Shown here piece after piece: positions 39,527-50,354 of a stretch of DNA of 56,598 nt. The position numbers and the translations under genes are program-made. A model generated the notes under the pieces. That model ran no database searches. It was not told where the DNA came from and saw nothing but the letters and a program-made list of their open reading frames with translations. Source of the DNA: Gammaproteobacteria bacterium (GTDB taxonomy: Bacteria; Pseudomonadota; Gammaproteobacteria; Pseudomonadales; Balneatricaceae); NCBI GenBank assembly GCA_024230095.1, contig JAAERS010000118.1, positions 1 through 56,598 on the forward strand, read 5' to 3'. The first letter of the stretch is position 1; each line of letters starts with the position of its first letter.

Positions 39527-40606
39527 TTACTGCTGGATTAGAGTATCAAACTCTTCGGTCAACTCACCCAACTGTCCGATATAAAATTTCGGATCAACCA
39601 GCAGTTGCGGAGCGAAATTATCAGGGAAGGTAGGCAGCCGTTTGGCTTGTTCATCCGTGAGGATACCGACATTAAAGGCATCGCTGTTCGCAGGTCCAAA
39701 AGGCATAGCCTTGACTAACCGTGCTTGTGTTTCTGCATTAATCATTTCACTGATCAATCGCATCGCATTTTCTTTGTTGGGCGCACCCTTTGGAACTAAG
39801 AGGCAATCGACATCCATCGTTGCACCAGCATACGTAAAGTTCACCCCAACGCCATCATCATTAATATAGCCTACGTGGTTTTGCCCCATGTGAATCATGT
39901 CGACCTCACCATCACGTAAAAGCTGTGCGGACTGAGCCCCACCACGATACCAGACTGTGACATGTGGAACAATTTCAGCTAGTTTTGACCAAGCGCGTTT
40001 CATACCCTCGTCCGTGGCCAGCGTGTCGTAGACCTCCGCCACGGGCACTCCATCCGCCATCAATGCTGCTTCTAGGTTGTAATTGACTTTTCCATGCATG
40101 CCACGATTCCCTGGAAACTTATCTACATCCCAAAAATCTGCCCAGCTTTGTGGTCCATTATCCCCAAACTTATCTTTTCTATAGGCAATGACTTTTGTGA
40201 ATGCAAGTAGTCCAACATAGTGGCTGTTGATCAGCTCCTGAGGAACACCCATTGTATCGATTAAATTGTAGTCAAGCGGCTCAAGGGAGCCTTCCTGTTT
40301 GAGTGTCTCGCAAGTCGACAACTCTTGTTCTGTCACATCCCAGGCAACTGCACCCGCATTGATTTGCGCACGAACGTCCTGAATGCCATTTGTCGTATCC
40401 TCTTTTACAGTAATACCTAACGCCTTAGAAGCTGGCTCCAACATTGTAGACCTCAGGGTATCTTGAAAAGAACCACCCCACGAGGCAAACACAACCTCAT
40501 CATTTGCTTGCGCCGACGAAGCGACACCAACTGTAAGCAGAGCTGAAACTGTCAAGGCACTGAGAGCGCCCTTTGAAACTTTTTTATCTTTATTGTGGTA
40601 CTTCAC
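39527..40606 (-). CDS. ABC transporter periplasmic solute-binding protein, PotD-like
   Basis: This is an extracellular solute-binding family 1/8 protein of the polyamine/opine importer group. Translation most likely starts at the GTG at 40606, which has AAGGGGG five nt upstream, giving 359 residues. That start yields a normal signal peptide (KKVSKGALSALTVSALL, cleavage after SSAQA) before NDEVVFASWGGSF. ATG starts at 40642 or 40702 would put an odd 12-32 residue tail before it. The substrate is likely a cationic amine or guanidino compound, inferred from context. Confidence 0.87.
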   Translation of the reverse strand: MKYHNKDKKVSKGALSALTVSALLTVGVASSAQANDEVVFASWGGSFQDTLRSTMLEPASKALGITVKEDTTNGIQDVRAQINAGAVAWDVTEQELSTCETLKQEGSLEPLDYNLIDTMGVPQELINSHYVGLLAFTKVIAYRKDKFGDNGPQSWADFWDVDKFPGNRGMHGKVNYNLEAALMADGVPVAEVYDTLATDEGMKRAWSKLAEIVPHVTVWYRGGAQSAQLLRDGEVDMIHMGQNHVGYINDDGVGVNFTYAGATMDVDCLLVPKGAPNKENAMRLISEMINAETQARLVKAMPFGPANSDAFNVGILTDEQAKRLPTFPDNFAPQLLVDPKFYIGQLGELTEEFDTLIQQ

Positions 40607-40631
40607 ACAAACCCCCTTATAAACATTAAAC

Positions 40632-40684
40632 GTTTCGCTCATCGAAACTGTATTGCATTTTAACGCAGAAATACGAAATGTCAA
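40632..40684 (-). promoter_or_regulatory. Promoter and palindromic operator of the ABC transporter unit
   Basis: On the minus strand there is TTGACA (40684-40679), a 16-bp spacer, and TAAAAT (40662-40657). Eight nt beyond the -10 lies a perfect palindrome, GTTTCG-N5-CGAAAC (40648-40632), covering the expected start of transcription and ending 25 nt before the GTG start codon. That position is typical for a repressor operator. The neighbouring IclR protein is the obvious candidate regulator, although this palindrome differs from the one upstream of the ureohydrolase operon. Confidence 0.65.
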
Positions 40685-40934
40685 GACCTCAAGGTTTGTC
40701 AATAAAAAAGCATATCTAATTAAAACAAAAAGATTAATTAATCAACAATATCAATGCTTTATTGAATTATCAAATCGATTCTCAGAACTATTACGGAGAA
40801 AAGTTAAGATAAATAATGAAATAATAAAGAAAATATTTTTCGCAAAAATGTTAGATAAGCATTGAGGACTGCAAATAATTTGTACCACATAGAGGATGAA
40901 TTTCTGGCGTGATTTAAGCCTAAGGAGGCTCATC

Positions 40935-41105
40935 ATGAAAAGATAACGCCTATCAGTAGGATAAATAGTTACCGCCATGAAATTGCATGAATCAGGTATT
41001 TCTGTTGCTGATATTTATCGAAAACTAGGTATCGCAGAAGGCACGTTTTATTGCTGGGAAAAGGATTACAACGATCTTGAATCAGATCAGACCAGGGCCC
41101 TGTAG
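40935..41105 (+). mobile_element. Decayed IS3-type transposase OrfA remnant
   Basis: The frame from ATG at 40935 reads MKR, stop, RLSVG, stop, IVTAMKLHESGISVADIYRK, then LGIAEGTFYCWEKDYNDLE. This is the N-terminal helix-turn-helix of IS3-family OrfA (typical form: MKR-RF-EEQIV--LKE-EAGV-VADLCRKHGIS-ATFY-WK-KYGG-E). Two TAA codons interrupt it and a TAG ends it at 41105. A good ribosome binding site, AAGGAGG, is still present at 40922-40928. No OrfB or terminal repeats are seen. The end overlaps an 8-bp inverted repeat (GGCCCTGT/ACAGGGCC, 41096-41121). Confidence 0.8.
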
Positions 41106-41134
41106 GACAGCCCACAGGGCCTACGATTACAGCA

Positions 41135-41316
41135 GTGATTGCATAGCCTGATCACATCTACCCTAAGTCGGCTAATCCAGTTTTTCAATGATAAGGGTGA
41201 TCTCCCCCACCTTGAAACCCCACTTTGTCATTATGGTGCGATTCATTATAAGAGATTCATTAATTTGGTACATCCAATCATCCAAATTTACACCCCGAAT
41301 CTTACCGTTAACCTCA
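41135..41316 (-). repeat. Left copy of a direct repeat flanking the AST gene block
   Basis: This segment matches 50355-50541 in the same orientation: the 3' end of the DUF3833 gene plus its downstream palindrome region. The palindrome's right arm CTGATCACATC is kept (41148-41158), while the left arm is degenerate. Together the two copies bracket about 9 kb holding the AraC regulator and the whole AST operon. Confidence 0.8.
41172..41316 (-). pseudogene. 3' remnant of a DUF3833 lipoprotein gene
   Basis: On the minus strand the frame reads NLDDWMYQINESLIMNRT, then IMTKWGFKVGEITLIIEKLD and a TAG stop. It is nearly the same as the C-terminus of the DUF3833 gene at 50396-50950. A hand alignment gives about 19 mismatches in about 145 bases. 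Everything upstream of roughly residue 135 of the full gene is missing. The homology continues past the stop to about 41135. Confidence 0.88.
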
Positions 41317-41366
41317 CACCAGAGAAATTCGCTCCAATCCGACCTGACAATGCTTGCCAGATACCT

Positions 41367-42395
41367 TTAGTCCAGACGTACCTGCACATTAACCAAATTA
41401 GGCAAGTTAGTACCCACTACTACAGAGGTTGAGCGACCACGCTCCTGCCGCGGCGTAATATCAAAATAACTGCGATAAGTCGTGCTAAAGTGGCTAGCCG
41501 AAGAAAACCCACAGGCCATGCTCACCTCGACAATGGAAAGATCTGTGTCTCTAAGCAGTTGCCGCGCCCGATCCAGACGTAATTGCAGATAGAATCTGGA
41601 CGGCGCCTGATGCAAATGCTTTTTAAATAAACGTTCTAAATGACGTCTGGACAGGTCCACCAAGTTGGCCAATTCCTCATAAGATAGAGGCTCTTCCAGG
41701 TTCGCCTCCATCAAGGTTACCACCTCAGTTAGCTTCGGCTGACTTTTGCCTAGACGGGTTTGCAATGGCACTCTCTGTAAAGTGTCCTGATTGCGGGTAC
41801 GCTCCAGCAACAACCATTCTGCCACTTCAGCTGCTAGCTCACCCTGACCTATACTGGCGAGCCAAGCCATCAACACATCGGCAACAGCCCCCCCTCCAGC
41901 ACAGGTAAACAGGCGTTCATCTTGACAGTATAGTTGGGCGGCCCAGTTAACCCTCTGTTCTGTGGCCTGCAATTGTTGCAACAGTGACCAGTGACATGCC
42001 ACCTGTTTCTCAGCAAGCCAACCTGCCGCAGCCAAAGTCTCACTAACCCTACCCATCAATACCAACCTGGCACCACTTGCATATTGCTGTCGCAGCCAAT
42101 GAATAAACGCTGGCTGGAGGTTCTCCGGCTGCCACATGTTAGACACGACAATCACCGTATCAAAATTTTGATTACGGGCCCAAGGCGAGCTTTCAGGCAG
42201 GCATTGCAGGCGATCATGGGGCACGGCCAAATGCACAGGCTGCACTGCCAGCCAGGTCTGATCCTGCATAAGCGGCAGGCAGCAAAAATCCCAAACCAAG
42301 CCCAACTGGGACAGGCTTGCCGATGGCAAAGTTAAAATAGCCAGATTGTGTTGGGCCGGATTAGCCATGGGATCTCGTGCGCTCATAGGGGCCAC
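41367..42395 (-). CDS. GlxA-type AraC-family regulator, probable AST operon activator (ArgR-like)
   Basis: The 342-aa protein has an N-terminal GATase1/DJ-1-like domain (about residues 15-190) and a C-terminal AraC HTH (about 225-320, with LANLVDLSRRHLERLFKKHL and ACGFSSASHFSTTYRSYF). This layout matches the Pseudomonas ArgR regulator that activates aru/ast genes on arginine. It is divergent from astC across a 200-bp gap, supporting that role. ATGs at residues 5 and 11 are alternative starts. A single candidate half-site CGTCGC-N8-AA, like the Pseudomonas ArgR motif, lies at 42463-42478, but a convincing second half-site is missing. Confidence 0.83.
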   Translation of the reverse strand: MAPMSARDPMANPAQHNLAILTLPSASLSQLGLVWDFCCLPLMQDQTWLAVQPVHLAVPHDRLQCLPESSPWARNQNFDTVIVVSNMWQPENLQPAFIHWLRQQYASGARLVLMGRVSETLAAAGWLAEKQVACHWSLLQQLQATEQRVNWAAQLYCQDERLFTCAGGGAVADVLMAWLASIGQGELAAEVAEWLLLERTRNQDTLQRVPLQTRLGKSQPKLTEVVTLMEANLEEPLSYEELANLVDLSRRHLERLFKKHLHQAPSRFYLQLRLDRARQLLRDTDLSIVEVSMACGFSSASHFSTTYRSYFDITPRQERGRSTSVVVGTNLPNLVNVQVRLD

Positions 42396-42596
42396 ATAAA
42401 ACCACGACCGGTGCCTTGACTCAAGCTATCTATTTGGCTTTTGTCCAGCTGATTATAGTTAACGTCGCGCAAGTTAAACTTACCCCCTAGTGCCGAGCGC
42501 AATTTTTTTGAATAATAGTTCCTATTATCCGCTATGTCCTGTGACAGCATTAGCGTCCGAAAAATTATCTTTTTATTCTTATGTCAGGATTGCATT

Positions 42597-43829
42597 ATGC
42601 CCAATACAGATTTGAATCGCGACTTATTTGACCAGGTGATGGTACCCAACTATGCACCTGCAACAGTGGTTCCGATAGGCGGTAAAGGTTCTCGGGTATG
42701 GGATCAGAATAATTTGGAATATATCGACTTTGCTGGCGGTATCGCGGTGACCAGTGTGGGCCACTGCCACCCCGAACTGGTCGCTACCTTGCAATCTCAA
42801 GGAAATAAACTCTGGCACCTTGCCAATGTTATGACCAATGAACCAGCCCTCTATCTGGCACAGTTACTGACTAGTGCCACCTTTGCCGAGCGGGTATTTT
42901 TTGCCAATTCAGGAGCCGAAGCCAACGAAGCTGCCTTTAAGCTTGTCCGCCGCGTAGCCCATGATAAATTTGGCCCCGAGAAACACGAAATCATTGCCTT
43001 TCACCAAGGCTTCCATGGGCGCACCCTGTTCACCGTCAGTGTAGGCGGGCAACCTAAATACAGCCAAGGCTTTGGCCCTGCCATCGAAGGTATCACCCAC
43101 TTACCGTACAATGATATCGCCGCCCTGGAAGACGCTATATCTGATCAAACCTGCGCCATCATCATGGAACCTCTGCAAGGTGAAGGCGGCATTATCCCTG
43201 CCGACCCAGCCTTTGCCAAACGAGTACGCGAGCTCTGTGACAAACACAATGCTCTGTTGGTTATGGACGAGGTACAAACTGGCGTTGGCCGTTTGGGCAC
43301 CCTCTATGCCTACGAGCAATTAGGCATAACACCCGATATTCTGACCTCTGCCAAAGGTTTGGGCAACGGTTTTCCGGTGGCCGCCATGCTCACTACAGCC
43401 GATATCGCTAGTCATCTCGTGCCAGGCACCCACGGCAGTACCTATGGTGGCAATCCTCTGGCCTGCGCCATTGCTGCCAAAGTATTGGAAATCGTTGATC
43501 AGCCAGATGTACTAACCGGGGTAAACAACAAGTTTGAGCTATTTAAAGCAGGCTTGGCAAAAATCAACAGCAAGACGCCATTCTATGACGAACTTCGCGG
43601 CCGGGGGCTACTGCTTGGCTGTGCATTAACGAAAGCCTACCAAGGCCAAGCCAGCCTTTTTCAGGCGGCAGCGCTGGAAGCCGGCGTTATGACCCTAGTA
43701 GCTGGACCTAATGTGATTCGCTTTGCCCCGTCTCTGTTAATTCCCGATGCCGATATTGAAGAGGGCCTTAGTCGCTTTGCCGGGGCGGTAGCCAAGGTGC
43801 TTGAACGCCAAGAGGCCCGTGATCTATGA
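42597..43829 (+). CDS. astC: Succinylornithine transaminase / acetylornithine aminotransferase
   Basis: This class III PLP aminotransferase performs step 3 of the AST pathway, converting N2-succinylornithine to succinylglutamate semialdehyde. From the ATG at 42597 it has 410 residues, a normal length. A longer frame from 42534 adds a hydrophobic stretch without family match. Key motifs are the [17 protein letters not shown] loop, [12 protein letters not shown] and the PLP lysine in [11 protein letters not shown]. It is the first gene of the AST operon; its ATGA overlaps the next gene. Confidence 0.94.
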   Translation: MPNTDLNRDLFDQVMVPNYAPATVVPIGGKGSRVWDQNNLEYIDFAGGIAVTSVGHCHPELVATLQSQGNKLWHLANVMTNEPALYLAQLLTSATFAERVFFANSGAEANEAAFKLVRRVAHDKFGPEKHEIIAFHQGFHGRTLFTVSVGGQPKYSQGFGPAIEGITHLPYNDIAALEDAISDQTCAIIMEPLQGEGGIIPADPAFAKRVRELCDKHNALLVMDEVQTGVGRLGTLYAYEQLGITPDILTSAKGLGNGFPVAAMLTTADIASHLVPGTHGSTYGGNPLACAIAAKVLEIVDQPDVLTGVNNKFELFKAGLAKINSKTPFYDELRGRGLLLGCALTKAYQGQASLFQAAALEAGVMTLVAGPNVIRFAPSLLIPDADIEEGLSRFAGAVAKVLERQEARDL

Positions 43830-45076
43830 ACAGGTCAGCCAAGCCCCTAAGCACTATTGAAGAAGATGCCTGTCGCTGGTTAGAGCAGCAACAGACCGAG
43901 ATGGAAAGTAGATTGTGGCAACTGGCAAATATCAATTCCGGAAGTTACAACCTAGACGGATTGGCGCAAGTGGCCCAAACTCTGGTCGAGTGGGCTGAAC
44001 CACTAAACTGTGAGATTAGTTATATCGATCTGCAACCACAGGTTATGATCAATGCCAAGGGCCAATCAGTATCACAACCATTAGGCCGGGCCCTTAAGCT
44101 GCGGCAGCGGCCACAGGCACCATTACAGGTATTCTTGTGTGCGCACATGGACACCGTGTTTGCCCTTGATCATCCATTTCAGCAAGTACAACAATTAGAC
44201 GCCGAGCATATAAACGGACCCGGTGTTGCCGACCTGAAAGGCGGCATTATGGTAATGCTTTACGCGCTACAGGCCTTGGAAGCGTCACCTCTGACAGAAT
44301 CTATTGGCTGGACCGTGTTATTTAATCCAGATGAGGAAATTGGCTCACCTGGTTCCGCCCAATTATTCCCACAACTAGCCCAAGATCACCACCTAGGCCT
44401 GATTTATGAGCCCTGTTTTGCTGATGGTAATTTGGCTGGTGAACGCAAAGGTAGTGGTAATTTTTCTACCATCAGCCACGGCAAAGCAGCCCACGCAGGC
44501 CGCGAGCATCATCTGGGACGCAACGCCATTCGGGCTATGGCTGACTTTGTTAGGGCCGTTGATCAACTTAATGGCCAACGTGCAGGTGTAACTATTAATG
44601 TGGGCATTATCGAGGGCGGCAATGCCACCAATGTGGTGCCAGACACCTGTGTCATGAAATTTAACATCCGCACCCAACAACCTGATGATGAGCTCTGGTG
44701 CAAGGAGCAATTGCAGTCTATTATAGCTGACATCAATCAGAGCGACGGCATCAGTATAGAACTGCATGGGCACTTTGGGCGCACTCCCAAAGTCATGACC
44801 CCAGCTTGGCAGAAGCTATGCGACCTGTTGCAGGCCTGTGGCCAGAGCTTACAAATACCTATTGATTTTGTTGCCACCGGAGGCTGCTGTGATGGCAACA
44901 ATCTGGCGGCCGCCGGCTTGCCTAATATTGATACTCTAGGAGTACAAGGTGGCAATATCCACAGCGATCAAGAATATATGCGTCTGGCAAGCCTGTCTGA
45001 AAAAGCCAAGTTAAGCGCCTTGTTGTTGTTACGCTTGGCTGCTGCTGGGCCAGAATTATGGTCACCAGACAAATAA
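43826..45076 (+). CDS. M20-family metallohydrolase in the astE functional slot
   Basis: The 416-aa protein belongs to the M20 peptidase family (glutamate carboxypeptidase/ArgE/DapE-like). The binuclear zinc site is complete: AHMDTVF (His, Asp), [10 protein letters not shown] (bridging Asp), NPDEEIGS (Glu-Glu), IYEPCF (Glu), and a C-terminal His in [12 protein letters not shown] dimerisation domain is inserted at about residues 205-320. It overlaps astC by 4 nt, so it is translated with an AST enzyme. AstE (M14-type succinylglutamate desuccinylase) is not in the window. An M20 enzyme cleaving N-succinylglutamate is chemically reasonable, because DapE and ArgE remove succinyl and acetyl groups from amino acids. 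This is inference. Confidence 0.85.
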   Translation: MNRSAKPLSTIEEDACRWLEQQQTEMESRLWQLANINSGSYNLDGLAQVAQTLVEWAEPLNCEISYIDLQPQVMINAKGQSVSQPLGRALKLRQRPQAPLQVFLCAHMDTVFALDHPFQQVQQLDAEHINGPGVADLKGGIMVMLYALQALEASPLTESIGWTVLFNPDEEIGSPGSAQLFPQLAQDHHLGLIYEPCFADGNLAGERKGSGNFSTISHGKAAHAGREHHLGRNAIRAMADFVRAVDQLNGQRAGVTINVGIIEGGNATNVVPDTCVMKFNIRTQQPDDELWCKEQLQSIIADINQSDGISIELHGHFGRTPKVMTPAWQKLCDLLQACGQSLQIPIDFVATGGCCDGNNLAAAGLPNIDTLGVQGGNIHSDQEYMRLASLSEKAKLSALLLLRLAAAGPELWSPDK

Positions 45077-45197
45077 CTAAAGAACCGGGGAAAAGAGGCA
45101 GGCGTTACAAAGCCCAGTCGTTAGGTAGTTGCCGGGGTCATTAGCGACCTGACAGCATTACACGACCTATATAATAAACCAATATTGCGAGACATCT

Positions 45198-46214
45198 ATG
45201 CTGATCGTTCGTCCCATCCAGCAAGCCGATAAAGCCGCCTTTCACGCCTTTGCCAAAGTAGCGGGTGCCGGCCACACCAACCTGCCACAGGATGAACAGC
45301 AGCTACAAGCCAAGCTTGACCATAGCGCCCTGTCTTTTGCTTCCAAAATTGAACAGGCCGGCGAAGAAAGCTATCAGTTTGTATTACAGGATTTAGGCAA
45401 CCAAACTCTAGCCGGCACTTGTGCAATTGATGCCTGCGTCGGGCTAAGCCAGCCCAACTACAGTTACCGCTTGGCAACTATGGTACATGCATCCAAAGAG
45501 CTTAAGCTGGTCAATCGCACTATGGTCCTGCAGCTAAGCCATGACTATACGGGCGTTAGCCGCCTCAGCGCCTTTTACCTAAGCCCCGAGTACCGTCACA
45601 GTTTTCACGATCAACTGCTGTCCAAAGCGCGCTTTATGTTTATGGCGCGCTTCCCCGAGCGATTCTCTGACACCACTATTTCTGAAATCAAGGGCGTTAT
45701 CGATGACCAGAATGTCTCCCCCTTCTGGGAAAGTGTGGGGCGCCACTTCTTTGCCATGGACTTTGCCGAAGCCGACCTGTTAACTGGCACCAACAAAGCC
45801 TTTATTGCCGACCTGATGCCTCGCCACCCTTTATATGTGGAGTTATTGCCCGCGGCAGCCCAAGCCGTTATTGGACAACACCATACAGATTTTGAGGATG
45901 TGATCAATATACATGAGCATGAGGGCCTACGCTTTGTTGATCAGGTGGACATCTTTGATGCTGGCCCCATGCTAGAGGCCCGCACACGACTGATTCGGAC
46001 TATACGCAAAGCCGAACAGGCGACTATTGCCATCGATCATGATCGCGCTCAAACCAGTGGTTCGCGGGTACTACTAAGCAACAACCAATGCCAGGATTTT
46101 CGCTGCCTGTTGGCCCGCAAGCAGTCTGATAGTGAAGTCATATACATCAACCCGCAAATAGCCCAGGCATTGGGTGTCAGCGATGGCGAGCAGGTGCTGT
46201 ATTCTCCTCTTTAG
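45198..46214 (+). CDS. astA: Arginine N-succinyltransferase, first subunit (AruF-like)
   Basis: The AstA family transfers succinyl from succinyl-CoA to arginine, the first AST step. The 338-aa protein has the family start MLIVRPIQQADKAAF, the GTCAIDACVGLSQPNYSYR segment, the SPFWESVGRHFFAMDF motif and DIFDAGPMLEA. It resembles its downstream neighbour throughout. A tandem pair of AstA-like subunits is the Pseudomonas AruF/AruG arrangement. Assigning this copy as the AruF type rests on gene order only. Confidence 0.93.
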   Translation: MLIVRPIQQADKAAFHAFAKVAGAGHTNLPQDEQQLQAKLDHSALSFASKIEQAGEESYQFVLQDLGNQTLAGTCAIDACVGLSQPNYSYRLATMVHASKELKLVNRTMVLQLSHDYTGVSRLSAFYLSPEYRHSFHDQLLSKARFMFMARFPERFSDTTISEIKGVIDDQNVSPFWESVGRHFFAMDFAEADLLTGTNKAFIADLMPRHPLYVELLPAAAQAVIGQHHTDFEDVINIHEHEGLRFVDQVDIFDAGPMLEARTRLIRTIRKAEQATIAIDHDRAQTSGSRVLLSNNQCQDFRCLLARKQSDSEVIYINPQIAQALGVSDGEQVLYSPL

Positions 46215-46338
46215 GTTGGTTGAGGCCGCTATAACTAAAAAACTAAGCGAAAACGCAAAAGAAACTATCAGGCCTTAAGGTTATCCTGTACCTCTATAGT
46301 TTATATTGGTAGTTACCGATTTCTAAAGGACTCGCGTT

Positions 46339-47376
46339 ATGATGATAATCCGCCCACTGGAGGCTAGTGACAGTGACGCCCTAATGCAGTTGGCCGGTAA
46401 GGCTGGCGTTGGTTTCACTTCACTACCCGCCGATGAACAACTGATCGCCAGTAAAGTGGCGGCTTCCCAAGCAGCCTTTACTGAGCCAGCCAACCTGCAG
46501 CAGGAACAAAGCTACCTGTTTGTTCTGGAAGACAATACAACTGGGCGTGTAGCTGGCATCTGCGGCATCGAATCAGCAGTAGGCTACAGCTCACCCTGGT
46601 ATAACTACCGCATAGGTACACTGGTGCACTCCAGCCGGGAACTGCAGGTCCACAACGCCTTCCCCACCCTCTACCTATCAAACGATCACACTGGTTGTGC
46701 CGAAGTCTGTACTCTGTTTCTTGATCCGGACTATCGTCACAGCAAAAACGGCAGCCTGCTGTCCAAAAGTCGTTTTTTATTTATGGCTGAATTTCCTGGT
46801 CGCTTTAACCATAAGGTGATTGCCGAAATGCGCGGCGTTTCAGACGAACGTGGCCAATCACCCTTTTGGGAGGGTCTGGGACGTCATTTCTTCAGTATTG
46901 ATTTCGCTGAAGCCGATCGCTTGACGGGTTTGGGCAAGAAGCAGTTTATTGCTGAACTTATGCCAAGCCATCCTCTGTATATCAACATGCTTCCTGAAGA
47001 CGCGCGTGCCGCCATTGGCCAGGTACATGAAAAGACCCGTCCAGCGCGCAAAATGCTAGAAGATGAAGGCTTTCGTAGCCAAGGTTATGTTGATATTTTT
47101 GATGCCGGTCCTATTTTGGAAACCAATGTTCAGGATGTACGCGCAATACGTGAAAGCCGCTACGCTAAAGCCCGTATTAATGATCAGTCAAATGCTAGTC
47201 GGCCTATGACTTGCTTGATCAGCAACACCAGTTTAGATAATTTTCGCTGTGTACTGGCTGATCTGGACATGTCCCATCCCGGCCAGATAGATATCGACAG
47301 CGACACAGCCAAGGCATTGCAAGTCAGTGATGGAGAGGCCATCCGTGCCGTGCCGTTATTTGCTACCCCACGCTAA
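46339..47376 (+). CDS. astA: Arginine N-succinyltransferase, second subunit (AruG-like)
   Basis: This 345-aa paralogue of the preceding gene has MIIRPLEASDSDALMQLAGK, GICGIESAVGYSSPWYNYR, SPFWEGLGRHFFSIDFAEADR and DIFDAGPILET. Both copies are full length with no frame damage, pointing to a heteromeric enzyme rather than a decaying duplicate. An AAGGA ribosome binding site precedes the double ATG. Confidence 0.93.
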   Translation: MMIIRPLEASDSDALMQLAGKAGVGFTSLPADEQLIASKVAASQAAFTEPANLQQEQSYLFVLEDNTTGRVAGICGIESAVGYSSPWYNYRIGTLVHSSRELQVHNAFPTLYLSNDHTGCAEVCTLFLDPDYRHSKNGSLLSKSRFLFMAEFPGRFNHKVIAEMRGVSDERGQSPFWEGLGRHFFSIDFAEADRLTGLGKKQFIAELMPSHPLYINMLPEDARAAIGQVHEKTRPARKMLEDEGFRSQGYVDIFDAGPILETNVQDVRAIRESRYAKARINDQSNASRPMTCLISNTSLDNFRCVLADLDMSHPGQIDIDSDTAKALQVSDGEAIRAVPLFATPR

Positions 47377-47382
47377 ATGTAA

Positions 47383-48900
<1,518 letters not shown>

Positions 48901-48906
48901 GGAGCG

Positions 48907-50277
48907 ATGAACATGATGACAGCACAAGAAGCCAATTTTGACGGCCTGGTAGGCCCCACCCATAACTATGGGGGCCTGTCCTACGGCAATGTTGCCTCCA
49001 GCCGCAACTCGGCCCGGGCTTCGCAACCCAAACTGGCGGTGCAACAAGGCCTGCAGAAGATGAAAGCTCTGCATGATATGGGCATGTTGCAAGGCGTTCT
49101 AGCGCCGCAGTCGCGGCCTGATTTGAACACCCTGCGCCAACTCGGCTTTAGCGGATCGGATAACCGGGTTATTGATATGGCCGCCAAACGCGAGCCGGCC
49201 TTGCTAGCCGCCTGCTATTCGGCATCTAGCATGTGGACGGCCAACGCGGCTACCGTATCTCCCAGCGCCGACACGCAGGATCAGCGGGTTCATTTCACCC
49301 CTGCCAACTTGGTTAACCGCTTTCACCGTTCCATTGAACACCAGACAACAGGGCGCATATTGCAGGCCACATTTGCCCATGAAGATCATTTCGCCCACCA
49401 TCAGGCCCTGCCTTCCTCCGATCATTTTGGTGACGAGGGTGCGGCCAATCATACGCGCTTTTGTCAAACCTATGGTGAAGCCGGTATAGAGCTGTTTGTC
49501 TATGGCCAGCAAGCCTTTAATGCTCAAGCAAGCAAACCCGGCAAATACCCGGCCCGTCAATCACTGGAAGCCAGCCAAGCCATTGCTCGCTTGCATGGTT
49601 TAGCCACCGAGCAAGTCATTTTCGCTCAACAAAACCCGGCCGCCATTGATGCCGGCGTGTTCCATAATGATGTTATCGCTGTCGGTAATGGCAACCTGCA
49701 TTTCTACCATGAGCAAGCCTTCCTCAATGGCGATCAGGTCAATGACCAATTGCAAGCCGCCATGGACAAGCTACACGGCGCCGCCCAGCCCATGCATTTT
49801 ATCAAGGTGCCGACCACAGCGGTGAGTCTGGCCGATGCCGTTAACAGCTACCTATTTAATAGCCAACTGCTGCACTTGCCCGCCCAACAACCAGGTCATA
49901 TGGCGTTAGTCGTACCTCAGGAATGCCAACAGAACGCGGCTGTTTGGGCCTATCTACAGACCCTTAAACACAGCACGGCGCCCATTGATGAGATCTTGGT
50001 GTTTGATCTTAAACAAAGTATGAGTAATGGTGGCGGCCCAGCTTGTCTGCGCCTGCGCGTGGTCCTGAATGCGGCAGAACAACAGGCAATTAACCCTGCC
50101 TGCATCATAAATGATGACTTGTACCAGCGCCTAATGCAGTGGAGCGAAAGTCACTATCGTGAACAATTAATTGAAACCGATTTGGCTGACCCAAATCTGC
50201 TGAATGAAAGCCGCTGCGCTCTGGATGAATTGACCCAGATACTGCAATTAGGCAGTGTCTACGACTTTCAAAGATAG
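48907..50277 (+). CDS. astB: N-succinylarginine dihydrolase
   Basis: AstB converts N2-succinylarginine to succinylornithine, CO2 and two ammonia, the second AST step. The 456-aa protein belongs to the amidinotransferase-fold family and keeps [16 protein letters not shown], the His in [12 protein letters not shown], and the catalytic Cys in [20 protein letters not shown] overlaps the astD stop. The ATGs at 48907 and 48913 both fit. It is the last gene of the operon; no astE follows. Confidence 0.96.
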   Translation: MNMMTAQEANFDGLVGPTHNYGGLSYGNVASSRNSARASQPKLAVQQGLQKMKALHDMGMLQGVLAPQSRPDLNTLRQLGFSGSDNRVIDMAAKREPALLAACYSASSMWTANAATVSPSADTQDQRVHFTPANLVNRFHRSIEHQTTGRILQATFAHEDHFAHHQALPSSDHFGDEGAANHTRFCQTYGEAGIELFVYGQQAFNAQASKPGKYPARQSLEASQAIARLHGLATEQVIFAQQNPAAIDAGVFHNDVIAVGNGNLHFYHEQAFLNGDQVNDQLQAAMDKLHGAAQPMHFIKVPTTAVSLADAVNSYLFNSQLLHLPAQQPGHMALVVPQECQQNAAVWAYLQTLKHSTAPIDEILVFDLKQSMSNGGGPACLRLRVVLNAAEQQAINPACIINDDLYQRLMQWSESHYREQLIETDLADPNLLNESRCALDELTQILQLGSVYDFQR

Positions 50278-50354
50278 ACGTTATGGAGCCAAATACGCTG
50301 CTCTTTTGCCGTTCGTATTAATGCTGCCATGTACCATTTTGTTGCTGGATATAT

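Noticed and set aside
40703-40934. AT-rich stretch tested for a small gene
   Set aside because: Only overlapping shadow frames without ribosome binding sites or domain-like sequence were seen; nothing supported beyond the transporter promoter at its edge.
26504-41366. Direct repeat of the tRNA-Leu 3' end marking an att site
   Set aside because: I looked for copies of GGTTCGAGTCCGCCC after the island and found none, so no attachment site is claimed.
42463-42478. Pseudomonas-type ArgR box upstream of astC
   Set aside because: One half-site (CGTCGC-N8-AA) is present but no second half-site occurs at the expected 20-bp step. Kept only as a remark under the regulator.
45198-47376. Second astA-like gene as a decaying duplicate
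   Set aside because: Both copies are full length with intact motifs and match the known two-subunit arrangement.
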